A program made the position numbers and the translations under genes. A DNA stretch of 64,000 nt from Otatea glauca (lineage: Eukaryota; Streptophyta; Magnoliopsida; Poales; Poaceae), in contig CM070713.1 in NCBI GenBank assembly GCA_036346275.1, positions 78,360,382 through 78,424,381 on the forward strand, in the 5' to 3' direction. Below the pieces are notes generated by a model that ran no database searches, had not been told where the DNA came from, and worked only from the letters and a program-made list of their open reading frames with translations. Positions 11,840 to 23,132 of the stretch are shown piece by piece. How positions within the stretch are numbered: the stretch's first letter is position 1; every line of letters starts with the position of its first letter.

Positions 11840-12115
11840 AATTTCGGATGGTTACCAGGGAGCTATGCAAACTACCGTCGTTCTTTACCACTGTTCTTTT
11901 TGGAAAGATAGATAAGGAGAACACAGGATTAGTCAAAAGGTAGTTGACCACTTGTAATAGTATTGAGAACACATAAATATTTTCTGTTAAATTTTGCATT
12001 ATGGTATTTGTTCCTAGGGATGCCTTTATGGGTTTCTTGGTGAATAGCAATATGATGACTATGGACATTGCAACCCAAGAATTCAGAATCTTGAAGCAAC
12101 AGATGGTCAAGATTC
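11840..12115 (+). pseudogene. Captured two-exon fragment of a PP2A B'' regulatory subunit gene
   Basis: Exon 1 (11840-11939) encodes MVTRELCKLPSFF then LFGKIDKENTGLVKR. Exon 2 (from 12018) continues with DAFMGFLV, then MMTMDIATQEFRILKQ. Together they match the EF-hand-containing core of plant protein phosphatase 2A B'' (PPP2R3-like) subunits: the CKLPSFF and DxxxTGxVxRDAF motifs. The intron 11940-12017 keeps a GT donor, an AG acceptor and the split Arg codon, so capture was at the DNA level. The rest of the gene is absent, and exon 2 decays after the LKQ. It is a fragment carried by the Helitron. Confidence 0.75.
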
Positions 12116-12324
12116 TTTTGATAGCGACATGCATAGTAGCTAGGCCTGTTATGTTTTTATTTAAACGGGTGTGAGATCATGAGAAAATATTAAGGTGATA
12201 CTAGCTTGTAAAAATGTGTATCCGTCACTTGATTAGTTGATTCGTTTGATACGCATGTCAAAGAAAATGTTATATACTTGTAAGGTTTAGGATTCCGTTG
12301 CAATGCACGGGCACTCTACTATTA

Positions 12325-12779
12325 GTGTATCACACCACTGTGTTGCAGAGACAATGTGGCTCAAATGGGTGATGGTTAGGAGTTTAATCTATTCCTAACC
12401 CACGTTCTGTTTTTTTTCCCCACAATCAGCTTACGTTGTCAAGCCTTCCATGCAAAACGAGGAGGATAATGAAAATCTTGCTTACTAGCTCCCAAATATA
12501 TCTACCTTGCTATTCCTGCTACAGAAAAGTTTCAAAGCCGCTGGTGCATATGAGAGTAAGAAACTAAATTACATGAACAGTGTGCCTTCCTCAAGGCAAA
12601 TAACAGTATATTTGAATTTATCCATGATATGTTGTGAATTTGCATTCATTGCCGTGGCTAACGGACGGCTGAGTCATAGCATATTTCAGCAATTGCTATC
12701 ACATGGCACAAGGCTACAATGACTTGGGTCACGTGGCTAGGGCAGGTCGCAGGGATTGTCTATCTATCTATACTTTATA
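12325..12779. other. Spacer between Helitrons, nothing recognised
   Basis: Short A/T-rich stretch without exon-like or repeat structure that I can interpret. Confidence 0.45.
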
Positions 12780-13286
12780 CTAGAAATTTATGCGCGATGT
12801 GCCACGCCGCGGGCGCCACTCTCCGCACGAGAAAATCAACAAAACGCGCGATTGACGCTCCATACACAAGTAAATCGAGAAACGTGCGAAAAGGATCTAA
12901 AAATAAGCTTGTATTTTTCTCAAAAGGGCTTAAACGTAATGCTAGAAAAACGAAAAAGGACATAAATGCAATGCATATTTTTTTTAAAAAAAAGGACATG
13001 AATTTCTTTCTTATAAAAAGGAACTAAACATAATTTCAATTTTCGAAAAGGACCCGAGTGCTACTCCTGAAAACGCTAAAAGGGCATGGACGTAATATAT
13101 AATCTTTTTCAGAAAAAGGACCAAATCATAATATTTTTTCTTGAAAAGGACCTATCCGTAATTTTTTTTTGAAAAGGACCCGGATGTAAAAAAAATTGGC
13201 CGGCTCGGCTCGAGCCGCGAGCCAAGCCGGCTCCCTCCCTGCTCAAAACGTCTTGGGACCGGCTTTTCTTCCGATTATAGTATAGG
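12780..13286 (-). mobile_element. Short non-autonomous Helitron (same family as 1-505)
   Basis: On the minus strand it ends in a degenerate GCGGCGTGGCACATCGC hairpin, about ten spacer bases, then CTAG (12780-12783) and host T. The 5' end near 13284-13286 reads CCTATACTATAATCGG. The body is the same degenerate array of AAAAGGACCTAAACGTAATTTT-like units, plus a palindromic CGGCTCGAGCCG near the 5' end. It carries no gene. Confidence 0.72.
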
Positions 13287-13288
13287 TA

Positions 13289-13783
13289 CTAGGTACCTGT
13301 ACGCTGCGTGCCACGTCGCGGGCGCCGCTCCTCACGCGAGCAAATCGAGAAAACGCGCGATCAACGCTCCCTGCACGAGTAAATCGAGGAAACGCGTGAG
13401 AAGGATCTAAAAATGATTTTGCGTTTTCCGCAAAAGGGCTTAAACGTAGTCCTAGAAAAACGTGAAAATGACCTAAACACAATGTATATTTTTTTTCAAA
13501 AAAAATGACCTGAACGTATTTTTTCTTTTCCAAAAAGGATCTAATCGTAATTTCGATTTTCCTCAAAAGGACCCGAGCGCAACACTTAAAACGCATAAAG
13601 GACCTAGATGTAATTTTTTTTCGAGAAAATGACCTAATCGTAACATTTTTCCAAAAAAAGACCTGATAGTAATTTTTTTTTCGAAAAAAGGACCTAAACG
13701 CAAAATATTTTCTCGCGGCTCGGCTCGAGCCGCGAAGAGCCGTCTCAAATGGCCCTACGCGCGTGGATTCTTCCAAGTATAGC
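13289..13783 (-). mobile_element. Short non-autonomous Helitron, tandem with the preceding copy
   Basis: The 3' end (minus strand) is the hairpin GCGACGTGGCACGCAGC, the spacer GTACAGGTAC, then CTAG at 13289-13292 and host T. The 5' end near 13783 reads CTATACTTGGAAG. The body is the same roughly 40-bp A-rich array with CGGCTCGAGCCG near its 5' end. Only the two bases TA separate it from the next copy, in the same orientation. The long minus-strand open frame across it is repeat-derived. Confidence 0.75.
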
Positions 13784-14862
13784 ATATGGATGATGTATCA
13801 TGAGTAGATAAAGTATAGAGATTTAATAACGAAGATATATACATCATTATGTTCTGTTACTATGAGAAATGAAAATCCTCAAATACTTCAATTCACAAAT
13901 AAATTCTCTACTTTGCAGGTCATGAATGGTCTCCAAGTGTCGACCCCGTTGGCAGTGATCATTTTGTTGTCGATGCTAAAAAACTTATACGAGACTGCAC
14001 CACGCCCTCGGTACTGCCCCAGCTAGGTAAAAGAACATCCAATGTGGGAGCGAGCTTTATTACAATGACAGGAAGCATGAGTTGATCGAGCTACATAACG
14101 GGTGACTAAACACATATATCTTGGTAATATCTTTTTTTGTGCATTTCTGTTACTAAAGGAAATTAATACTTATTGAACTGACTTGCTAGCTGCCACTTTT
14201 GATTATTTTTGCATCAGCATTGCAACTGTATTTGTTATTGGCATGGCAGATATGTTTTTGGAGTTTGTTATTGGCATGGCAGATATGGGATTTTAATCTA
14301 GGAAAATCAAGGGATCATGATGATAATTCCGCACTTGAAGTTCGATTTTGCTCAAAAGAAGAAGGTTTTATGATCAAGAGTTATAAACTTATAATGACAT
14401 GCTCACAGAACTTTCCTCTGGCTCAAGGAAAGCTCTTGAAGATATCACTCAACATATTCTTTCGCTATTTAAGATATCGTGTAGACTAATATCTGCCAGC
14501 TGAAACCCAAAAAGGTTAGAAACATTTCCCTCTTTCTGCTACAAACGCATATAGTGTGTGCAAATTATTGTGCTTTGGGGACTTAGGAGTGACATGTATC
14601 TCAAGACTGTATTGAAAAGTGATTAAAATGTCTGCGTTTATGGCTATTCCAATGTCCCTTTCATGCCTGCTGTTCTTGATCTTACATATAAGGTTAGCCA
14701 GCGTTATCACCTTGTTATTTTAGATACGTCGGTTTGAACCAAGGAGAGGGCTTCTTTGATTTATTTGTTTCATGCGTCAAAGAAAAACGCTATTGAGTGT
14801 AAAGTTTGGGATACTGTTGCAACTTACGGACATCTTACTTTTCTAAAAGAACGTGTCAGCAC
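13784..14862. other. Intergenic with one exon-like stretch, no gene called
   Basis: At 13919-14090 an AG acceptor (TTTGCAG) precedes a frame reading GHEWSPSVDP...DHFVVDAKKLI that closes after about 55 codons. It may be an old gene fragment but matches nothing I know. A 25-bp word containing GTTATTGGCATGGCAGATATG is repeated at about 14234 and 14267. No other structure was seen. Confidence 0.35.
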
Positions 14863-16297
14863 CAAGGTTTCAAATTTCGGTTTCGGAATAAATTTCGTCC
14901 TGGGTCGGATAACGAAATTTCGGCGAAATTTCAAAATTTTGGAATTATTTCGGACGAAAATTGAATTTAAAATTCAAATCCGGTACAATCCGGGAAAAAA
15001 ACCGAAATTCGGCGAAAAAACCCAAAATTTCGGGTTTTTTGCACTGGCTGAAAAGTGGCCTAAACGTTATCGAAAAATTTTAAAATTGTTTTTGGAGGTT
15101 TCTGACACAATGCTGATGTTCCCACAAAAATTTCAGCTGATTATCACATCTGATAAATTTTTAAAAATTCGGAGAGTGATACTGTCCTGATAAAACACTG
15201 ACCGACAAGTTTGATTGGAATGGAAAATGGTACAAATCAAGTTATAAACTGTTGAAATTTTTTGTGCATGGTTATGATCCATAACTAATGTTCTCATAAA
15301 AATTTCAGCTGAGTATCACATGTGAGGAATTTTTAAAAATTCGAAGAGTGATGCTGTCCTGATAGAACACTGACCGACAAGTTTGATCCGAATGGAAAAT
15401 GGTACAAATGAAGTTATAAACTGTTGAAATTTTTTGTGCATGGTTATGATGTATCTATAATTCTCTCATAAAATTTTCAGATGATGATCAAACTTTATGA
15501 ATTTTTAAAAATTCAAACAGTACTACTGTCATGTTAAAAGGCTTACCGGCAAACTTGAACAAAATGAAAAATTATGTAAACCATAAATTTTTTTGAAAAT
15601 TTTAAAGAATGGTGATAAGGAAGTTCTTAATATCCCATAAAAATTGTGATTCATGATCACACTTCAGTGAATTTATAAAATTCTTACAAGGCACAGTACC
15701 ATTTATGTTCTTTTGTTTTTGATTTTTGAAATATAATATAACAAACGAAGTTCAATACTTACATAGATTTTATTGACCAAACAAACAAAGTTGAAATTTT
15801 TTGAAAAATTTATATAATGGTACTGAGTCAATTATTAATCTCAAAACAAAAAATTAGATCATAATCACACTCAAGAAAATTTATAAAATTCTGACAATAT
15901 AACTGTCCCAATTATGTTCATTCTGTTTTTGATTTTTTAAAGATAACAAATGAAGTTAAATTATTTTGAAATTTTTTATGTATGATTCTAAACTACTAAG
16001 GATAGTACCATAAAATTTTCATAATATTATCAAGCTTGTACAATTTTATAAAAATCTGACAGTGTTTCTGCCAAAATTTTAAAATGTTTAAAAAAATAGG
16101 TTTTTCAACAGATTTTCATAGGAGATGACTTTCTTGGACCAAATCCGGCTCTAAAACTTTCAAAACCGACCAAAAAAACACGAAATTTCTGATTTTACTG
16201 TAGTAATTTCAAATTTTTTAAAATTTTTCTTCCGGGCTGGTACTTGAGATTTCGGAGTGATCCGAAATCCGAAATTTCGCCGAAATTTTGATCCTTG
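14863..16297. mobile_element. hAT-like non-autonomous element, 1.4 kb
   Basis: The inverted ends are CAAGGTTTCAAATTTCGG and CAAGGATCAAAATTTCGG, flanked by an exact 8-bp duplication GTCAGCAC at 14855-14862 and 16298-16305. Both ends are built of self-similar GAAATTTCGGCGAAATTT-like sequence. The interior has at least three diverged tandem units of about 165-175 bp (about 15110-15640) containing CATAAAAATTTCAGCTGA, CTGACCGACAAGTTTGA and GAAATTTTTTGTGCATGG. There is no transposase. Confidence 0.82.
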
Positions 16298-16672
16298 GTC
16301 AGCACACACTCCATACTTATTTTAGAAGATATATATATATACACACTCTCTCCGTATTCTCCGTAATCAGAGAGATACTACTGCATGCGTGCTTATCCCT
16401 TTGACGTTTGGATGTATCCGGCCAACAATATTGCTAGCTGGTTGTTGAACCAATACATTAATAATTTAATTACTCAATTAATTAACTCAGTTGCACAACT
16501 ATTGGATACTAGCGATCGGCTTGGAGTCATGGTGCAGCTTATGGACGGCAGATGCTTAGGGAGTAACTAAGCCCCGAAGTAGAAAAGAGGCTTTCTATAA
16601 ATAGAGAGAAAAGATACCGAGAATGCCTCTGGCGACAGCCAACAAAAGAATCTAGCAATCTTCTGCTGGAGC
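16298..16672. other. Intergenic and probable kinesin 3' UTR
   Basis: A/T-rich sequence directly downstream (minus sense) of the KIN-10A stop codon. No other structure was seen. Confidence 0.45.
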
Positions 16673-19600
16673 TCATGCTCTGAGCTCCCGAATGTAGTTA
16701 GGGCTCATCTGATTGACCTTCGGGGAGAGGGCGCCGGCACGGTGCACGTCGTTCAGGACCGAATTGAGCTTGCTCTCCAATGGGCTGAACGGTAGCTGAT
16801 GGAGCTGATCCGTCGCCGGCTTCTTTGCCGCGCGCAAGCAGGCTAGGTAGCTATTCGGCTGGTTGTTCCAATTCGGCAGCTTGCTTATCTGCACCGTCGC
16901 TTCCTTCTCTCTGGACACTGGAGCACCGGAAGGATCCTGCACCAATCAGAGATCCCCGCATTTTTTTGCTATTGTCAGTGCTTAATTTCTGCTTTCATTG
17001 CACACAAACATGCTTAACTTCAGCGCGGTCAAGTGATTCGTGTCATTAGGAAGTTGCGGTTTTCCAAGATAGGATGTGGTGATTCGTGTCATTAGGAAGT
17101 TGCGGTTTTCCAAGATAGGATGTGGTGATTGATGAATGACATTGCGAGGAGAAATATGTAGCAGAGAACGCTTGGATGAAAGCATGACATGGATAGAGCT
17201 AAATGACGTACCCCGAGGAGGAGGAAGGTGAACTGGTGTTGCTGCTTGCTGCCTGCTTCTTCAAAGTGAGCCTCCAGGAGCTTCCTAAGATCGGAAAGGC
17301 ACGAGTTCTGCAGTAATTTAAGCCCTTTTATCAGATTGCCCGACTCCCATTTGATGTAGACTTCCAGCAAGCCATCTTGCTCCTGTCCAGAAACGTTGTT
17401 CTCCTTGTTCTGATCACAACAACAGTCTTCCAGAGTAGTGCATGATTTCAGCTGCCCCGACACGGTCACTTTGGGCTCGTCCACAACTTGACATACAATT
17501 GGCGAAAGCTGGGAAGATACTGGGCTGTCAGTCACTTTGACGTCGCACATGGGGGCCTCTATAGCTCCCCATGCTGACGGGTCTTTGTTCTCATCTTCGT
17601 ACACTTGCTTTGCCGGGGACTGGACATTTGGTTGCTTGGCTAGTTCCCGGTAGTTCCCGCAGAGCCTGAATATGTTCTGAATCCTGTTGTTCCTTGTGGC
17701 AGGGTCATCTGGTTCCGCAAGCGGTTGCTGCATTTCATAGCTCTCTTCCACAACCTCCTTGCACACTTCCTCTTCAACGCCATTGTCCTTCTCTTCGTCT
17801 TCTTCATCTCCCTCCTCAAAGACAGTGCTCAGGGCCACCTTTTCTGGATACGCGGACAGTCTGACATCGTCTTCTCGCTCCACAACACTGCTGGTTGTGT
17901 GATTCCATGTCTGGCCCTGTTGGCGAGTATCCTCCTTTATTACCTTTACATCTTGCACGCTCGGCTGATCTCCCATATCCAACTCCATGGACATGACCAT
18001 TGACATGGATTGATCTGCTGCCCCTGCAGACATCTCTGACAACCGAGCCAGCAGTCTACCTCCAATGATATCCTGCTGCTGTTGCTCAGGCTGACGAGCG
18101 TCCACCTTTTCACGCTCAACCTCCTGCAGTCGCTGTTGCAAAGCAAGGAGTTCTTGCCGTTGCCTTAGCATCTTCTCTTCCATCTTCGTGAGCTCACTCC
18201 TCAAGATCTGTGTCTTCTCCATAACCTTTAAGTTGATCTCTTCCTCCTTTGCAACTGTCCCCTGACCTTCTATCAGCTTGAGTTTCGCCCTCAGTTGTGC
18301 TAGCTCCTCTTCCTTTAGCCGTAGCACATTCTGGGCCTCATTTCGCTCTCTCTCTCTTAGCTTGTTCTCCTTCTGGAGATTGTAAATGAACTGGTTCATA
18401 GCGACAATTCTTGAATTGAGCATTACAGATGACTCTTCGGAGCTCATTTTGTCCCTTGGTGTTGCGGCATGAGCAGCACGGATAATGCATTTTGCTTTAG
18501 CACCGTACTCCAAGGTAGAGACTGTCTTGTGCAGTTCCTTTGGGTCAGGGCTCGCACACAGAATCATCAGGATTTTTGATTTGTCATCCTCAAATGAGTC
18601 CTGAAATTCCACGAAGGAACATAATCTTTAAATTAGCAGGGGAAAACAAAGAGGAAAAGTTGTATCAAGAAAAGTGAATTTTCAGAGTGTACCTGTAATA
18701 GCATTGTGAGCTTGCTGTCTCGAAATGGAACATGGGAATCACCGTTAGCAATAGACTCAACCACACGTTTCAAAGCTATGTTCCCTTGGTTTATCTTCGC
18801 TGTCTGAGGAACATTAATCAATGTTATTGACTGGCCGTGTAAACATTATCCATACTTCTGTTTTAACACATCCCACAATAAGCTGTGGTTAGATGTGGGA
18901 TTAGCAGTGATGCAATTCATATGGCAATATCAGTGTGAAAACAGAACTTTATCATGAGAAACTCTAATGTGGTTTCTGCATTGCAGGCTGCAGATCATAA
19001 ATGTGTTATGACATGTGGTTAATCAGGTGTGAATTAGTCTTGCATATCAGCACATACATTAGATTGATTCAGCTGCAGGCAAATCATTGCCCAAAGAGCA
19101 ACCGAAAACATAGGTGCTACTGAAGTATAAGGATCGGTAACAACACCACACACCTGCATTTTGGCTTCAAATCCCGTTTGGCCTGCTGCTTCTATGTTTT
19201 CAGAGCCGGCCATATCCACAAGCATGAGCCTTCCTCCCACCGATGGGACATTCAAGATTATCTAGAGAAGTAAAGCAAAGCAAAGCTAACGAACAATTGG
19301 ATCTTTCAAAGAAATGAAGGTTCCTAGAGCTAATTGCTCAATGCAACTGACCATGCAGTGACTCCGCGAACTCCTCTCATTACAAAGCGTGCTCTTGACA
19401 ATGCGCCGCTTCTCCACTTTGGCAACTTCTCTCGATATCTTCCCAGCTTCATTTCCAGATATGTAAGTTGCATTTTTGGCTTTCTTCCCCATTACTTCTA
19501 GCCTCACCTGTACATAGATAGAGTATTGATAAACTCACAAATTCACATTGACATTGCCACATAGCAAAGAAGTGTCAACATCCTCTGGCATCTTAAATTC

Positions 19601-20557
19601 TGCTTCTGAAAATAAACGTTACAACTTATCACCAATGTATGCCAATCCCTGGGCCTTACCAGCTATGAGCCTCCTATGAACTATCCATCTATCTCTAGAG
19701 AACATGTCAATTTTTGCATCATATAACAGCTTGTTTTAGTTGATTACGGTTCTACAGTACTTGTTTCAATTTACAATGACTATTTCTCACTTGAAACCAC
19801 ACATTTATTATACTTGGAAGTTAACTGCAGATTAGTCATCTAATAACACACATTTGCAACGATATAACTAAAAATTAGCCATGGCAAGTTAAAAGTAGTA
19901 TCAGTGTATCACCTTGGGGGCGTTTCCTTTAGCATTCGCTCCGCTCCCCACGAGCAAATCGTAGATATCCTCGTTGTAGATCTCAAGAACGGCGACCTGC
20001 ACGAACAGCCCCACCCCGAACCCGGCATCATCATCTTCGCGGCCATCGCCTTCACCCCCACCCCCACCCCCACCTCCTCCTCCTCCCTCCAGTATATCCC
20101 TGAGCGCCCGGTACACGATCCCGGGCTGCTTGGCGCAGCCGAACATGGTGTGGCTCTTCCCGGATCCGGTGGGCCCGTAGACCATGACGGTGCACTTGGC
20201 GCCGACCCGCACCCCCTCGATCCGCGAGCGCACGAAGCGGCGGTAGAACCCCTCCAGGTCCTCCTCCTCGGAGACCGACACGCCGTCGAGGGTGAAGTCG
20301 CGGCAGCCGCCGGCGTCACCGCGCACGCGCACTGCCGTCCCGCCGCCGGCGATCTCCAGGGCCGACGCGCCGGCGGCACCCACGGTGAGGTTCCGGATGC
20401 GGCCGATCACCTCGACCGGGTGCTCCGTGGCTGCGCCCGCGGCTCCGCCCCCGTGGTTGTTGTTCTTCGGGGTGGTGGCGGGGAAGTGGAGGCGTTGCTT
20501 GGAGGAGGGCGTCCTGAGCGGGGTCGCCATTGCCCCCTGCGGCGTGGGCGGCGCCAT
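16673..20557 (-). CDS. KIN10A: Kinesin-like protein KIN-10A (PAKRP2-type phragmoplast kinesin)
   Basis: Six coding exons, all phase 0: 20557-19913, 19507-19352, 19261-19154, 18803-18693, 18600-17212 and 16936-16673, giving 890 residues. The N-terminal motor shows the P-loop GPTGSGKS at 128-135, switch I NERSSRSH at about 258-265 and switch II DMAGSE at about 283-288. A lysine/glutamate-rich coiled coil follows (about 385-520), then an acidic region and a C-terminal segment. The start MAPPTPQGAMATPLRTP and EHPVEVIGRIR match the KIN-10A family (Arabidopsis PAKRP2), which moves toward microtubule plus ends and carries vesicles to the phragmoplast in cytokinesis. A glycine run of about 11 residues followed by acidic residues (about 163-182) is inserted in the motor. 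A G2/M-type promoter element lies upstream. All exons are open with canonical splice sites, so the gene looks intact. Confidence 0.93.
17033..17124. repeat. 46-bp exact tandem duplication in the last KIN-10A intron
   Basis: The unit beginning GTGATTCGTGTCATTAGG and ending ATAGGATGTG occurs at 17033-17078 and again at 17079-17124, followed by a partial third start GTGATT. It lies in intron 5 (16937-17211) and does not touch splice sites. Confidence 0.9.
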
Positions 20558-20725
20558 TGGTGGGAGCTAGCTTAGGGTTTCGGGACTAGGGAGGTGAATT
20601 GGGCCGGATTTGTGGATCTCAAGTCTAGTGCTTCGCGGAATCTGTGTGATGGATGCCGTGTGTCTAGAGGAGAGAGAGCAGTGACTAGGAGGAAGAAAGG
20701 GGAAGGGGAGGATTCGAAATGGAAG

Positions 20726-20736
20726 TAGCCGTTGGG
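20726..20736 (-). promoter_or_regulatory. Mitosis-specific activator (MSA) element upstream of KIN-10A
   Basis: The minus strand reads CCCAACGGCTA, an exact fit to the MSA consensus YCYAACGGYYA bound by three-repeat MYB (MYB3R) factors that drive G2/M expression. It lies about 170 bp upstream of the KIN-10A start codon. A second AACGG core lies on the plus strand at 20742-20746. Confidence 0.72.
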
Positions 20737-20836
20737 ATTATAACGGTAGTGTGTTTGTTTCGTTTTGTTTTGAAGCCAGAGGAGAGGGAGAAAGCAAGCT
20801 ATACGGGGAGAAACCATGGAGGCATGGAACAAATCT

Positions 20837-21457
20837 GTATTTCAATTTTGAAATACGTTTGTGTCTTATGCATAAATATTAAAACATGAATAAACAGCGA
20901 ACGATGACTACTTATTATTTTATTTATTTTAAAATTTATATAACTTATATTAAAAAGTAATATATACAAGCACTGCTCCTGTGTCTATTTGTTTTTTATC
21001 CTCTGTGTCGCAGTTGTAAAAGAATTTGGAATTTCTCGTCCACCTTAGGCCCTGATTGGATTGGGAGTATCTCTTCTCTCTTGGGAAGTATTACTGCCGT
21101 TAAAAAAAGAGATGACGTGTTAATCGATGAGTGAAGTTTAAGTTTGATCCAAGTATGCTGTAGTTATCACTGTATCATCTTAGTAGCATTATATACCTCC
21201 ATAATTTTCTGGACTGAGCGTCAGCAAGCGATCTCATCATCTTTCATTGCAGCCGGGTACGTACTTAATTATTAATAAAACTGTTTGGACCGTTGGAGCA
21301 TGTACTTGCGCTATCCCCATCCTCTGTTCTTATTACGCTTCTTCGAAACTCATATTTAGATATTAACGGCCAGAATGACGCCATTAATCCCACACGTACG
21401 CTGGTGATTATCGTACACCCACACCAGTAAGATGACACAGCACGAGTTGCTTGGGAC
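20837..21457. other. Intergenic, nothing recognised
   Basis: A/T-rich upstream region of KIN-10A beyond the proximal promoter. No exon-like or repeat structure could be interpreted. Confidence 0.45.
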
Positions 21458-22895
21458 CAGGGTTCAAAAAACCGTCGAAAACCGCTCGGTTTTCGTGAAA
21501 ACCGGCCGTACCGAGCCGATTCGGTAATTAAAACCGCTCGGAAAACCGCCGATGAATAATAAATTCAAAAATTTGAAGAAATTTAGCAAAAAGTGTCAAA
21601 GAATTTTAAAATTTTTTTGTGAGTTCTGAGGTAATCCTAATGATTCTGTAAAATTTTGATTATTATCGATATGTACATTTTTAAAAATTACAGCGGTAAT
21701 CTTGTCACAATATATGCTCTTCAGTTTTTTATTTTCTAGGGGCACAAAATGAAGTCTAATATTTATTAAACTTTTTTTGTGATGTTATAACATCATCAAA
21801 ATGATTATGTAAAATTTTGAGATGATGATCGGATATGTGTATTGTTTTAAAATTACGAAAGTGCTATTATCATTGTATATACTCTTACATTTTTGATTTT
21901 ATATGGGAAATAAATGAAGTCTAATATTTCTGAAAATTTTAGTACATGATCCTTTGGAATTATTTATATTTTCAGTAAAATTTTAGAATATAATAAATCA
22001 TTTTACTATTTATAAAAATCGATGATGTATTTGTTCCTTTTCATTAATTTACATTTTAGATTTTTAGAAGAAATAAATGATTTAAAAATTGTAAAAATTT
22101 CTCTTAGGTGTTTTATAGATTAATTGGGATTTTTTACATTTTTAAATTTTTTTGCAATTTTTCAATTTGTTCTTCTATTTTAACTATTTTTCCTTCATCA
22201 TCGGATTTGATGTTCCGTTCATGTAGGTCGAACATGTCATTTTTGCGATAATAGAAGAGTGACGAAGCTATGCTTATGCCTACTCCACAACTTCAATTTA
22301 AATGCATTATAATGTAAATGGTGTTGATAAGTAAATGGTAGTGAAATTGCAAATGATTTTGCTTTGTAGTTATGTAAATCTTGATTTTGCACTTATGTGA
22401 TTGTAGTATTGTAATGAAAGATTATTTATTGATATATTATTGCTAAATACATAACTAACAACTTCTAATTCTCTAAAATATAGCAAAGGCCATGTCGATT
22501 TTTTCCCAAATTTAGGAGAGATCATTCTGGAATTTTTCATGTTTTCACATACCTTATTTATATATTTATTATATTTTTACTCAATTTTAACCTTCCCTGT
22601 ATTTCTACAAATTTTACAATATTTTTTTGCATTTTTTTCCAATTTTTTTTCGAGTTTTTCCCCAATTTTCCAACCTCGGGCGGTTTTTGCTGTTTTCTCC
22701 AAAAACCGCTCGGTTTTTCGCGAAAACCGAGCGGTTTTTCATCAAAAACCGCGGTTTTCGCGATCTCATTTGACCAAATTTCAAAATTTTCAAATTTGCA
22801 AACCGTTCGGTTTTTCACGATTTTCGAGCGGTTCTCATGAAACCCAGATCACTGACTTCGCGAAAACCGCCCGCGAAACGGTTTTGTGAACCCTG
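21458..22895. mobile_element. hAT-like non-autonomous element, 1.4 kb
   Basis: The inverted ends CAGGGTTCAAAAAACCGTCG and CAGGGTTCACAAAACCGTTT are flanked by an exact 8-bp duplication CTTGGGAC (21450-21457 and 22896-22903). CAGGG ends and 8-bp duplications fit hAT. Both ends carry repeated AAAACCGCTCGGTTTTCG-like words. The interior (about 21560-22540) is A/T-rich with diverged repeats of TGAAGTCTAATATTT- and GTAAAATTTTGA-containing units. The short element at 34629-34951 shares the same ends. No transposase is present. Confidence 0.85.
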
Positions 22896-22996
22896 CTTGG
22901 GACAACCCTGCATGGTATATTGATATGGTAGAAGCAAGTGACTACCAGCATGCTGCCCTCTAAAAAAATGAAATAAATAGTATGCTGTCCATAATT

Positions 22997-23010
22997 AGCA
23001 TCACACTAAT
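22997..23010. repeat. Left target-site duplication of the LINE
   Basis: AGCATCACACTAAT here is repeated exactly at 26667-26680. It is followed at once by the T-run (complement of the LINE poly(A)). Confidence 0.9.
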
Positions 23011-23132
23011 TTTTTTGAAAAGACAGCAAGGCTGCAATTATATTAGATAGAAAAGCTAGTAGAGTATATGGTGCAGGATACTGCACCAAGGAATAGAGAA
23101 GGGAGGAGAAAAAAGAAAAAAATAAGAAGAAA

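Larger units (their letters stand above)
9912..12324 (+). mobile_element. Gene-capturing non-autonomous Helitron, about 2.4 kb
   Basis: The 5' end reads A|TCTCTACTCTCTTCCCTACT, like grass Helitron 5' ends beginning TCTCTACT. The 3' end carries the palindromic CCGTTGCAATGCACGGGCAC typical of this class, followed by CTCTACTATTAG, a diverged form of the usual CTAG terminus (exact last base uncertain). Between the ends lie a nested 301-bp hAT MITE, a GC-rich segment ending in a PPR-gene fragment, and a two-exon fragment of a PP2A B'' gene, both in the element's plus orientation. No Rep/helicase gene is present. Confidence 0.7.

Noticed and set aside
13243..13785. 180-codon minus-strand open frame
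   Set aside because: It runs through the degenerate A-rich array of a short Helitron and repeats the same low-complexity phrase (RSFxxKK).
19904..20575. 223-codon plus-strand open frame over KIN-10A exon 1
   Set aside because: The minus-strand frame contains the kinesin P-loop and exact splice phase; the plus frame has no recognisable motif.
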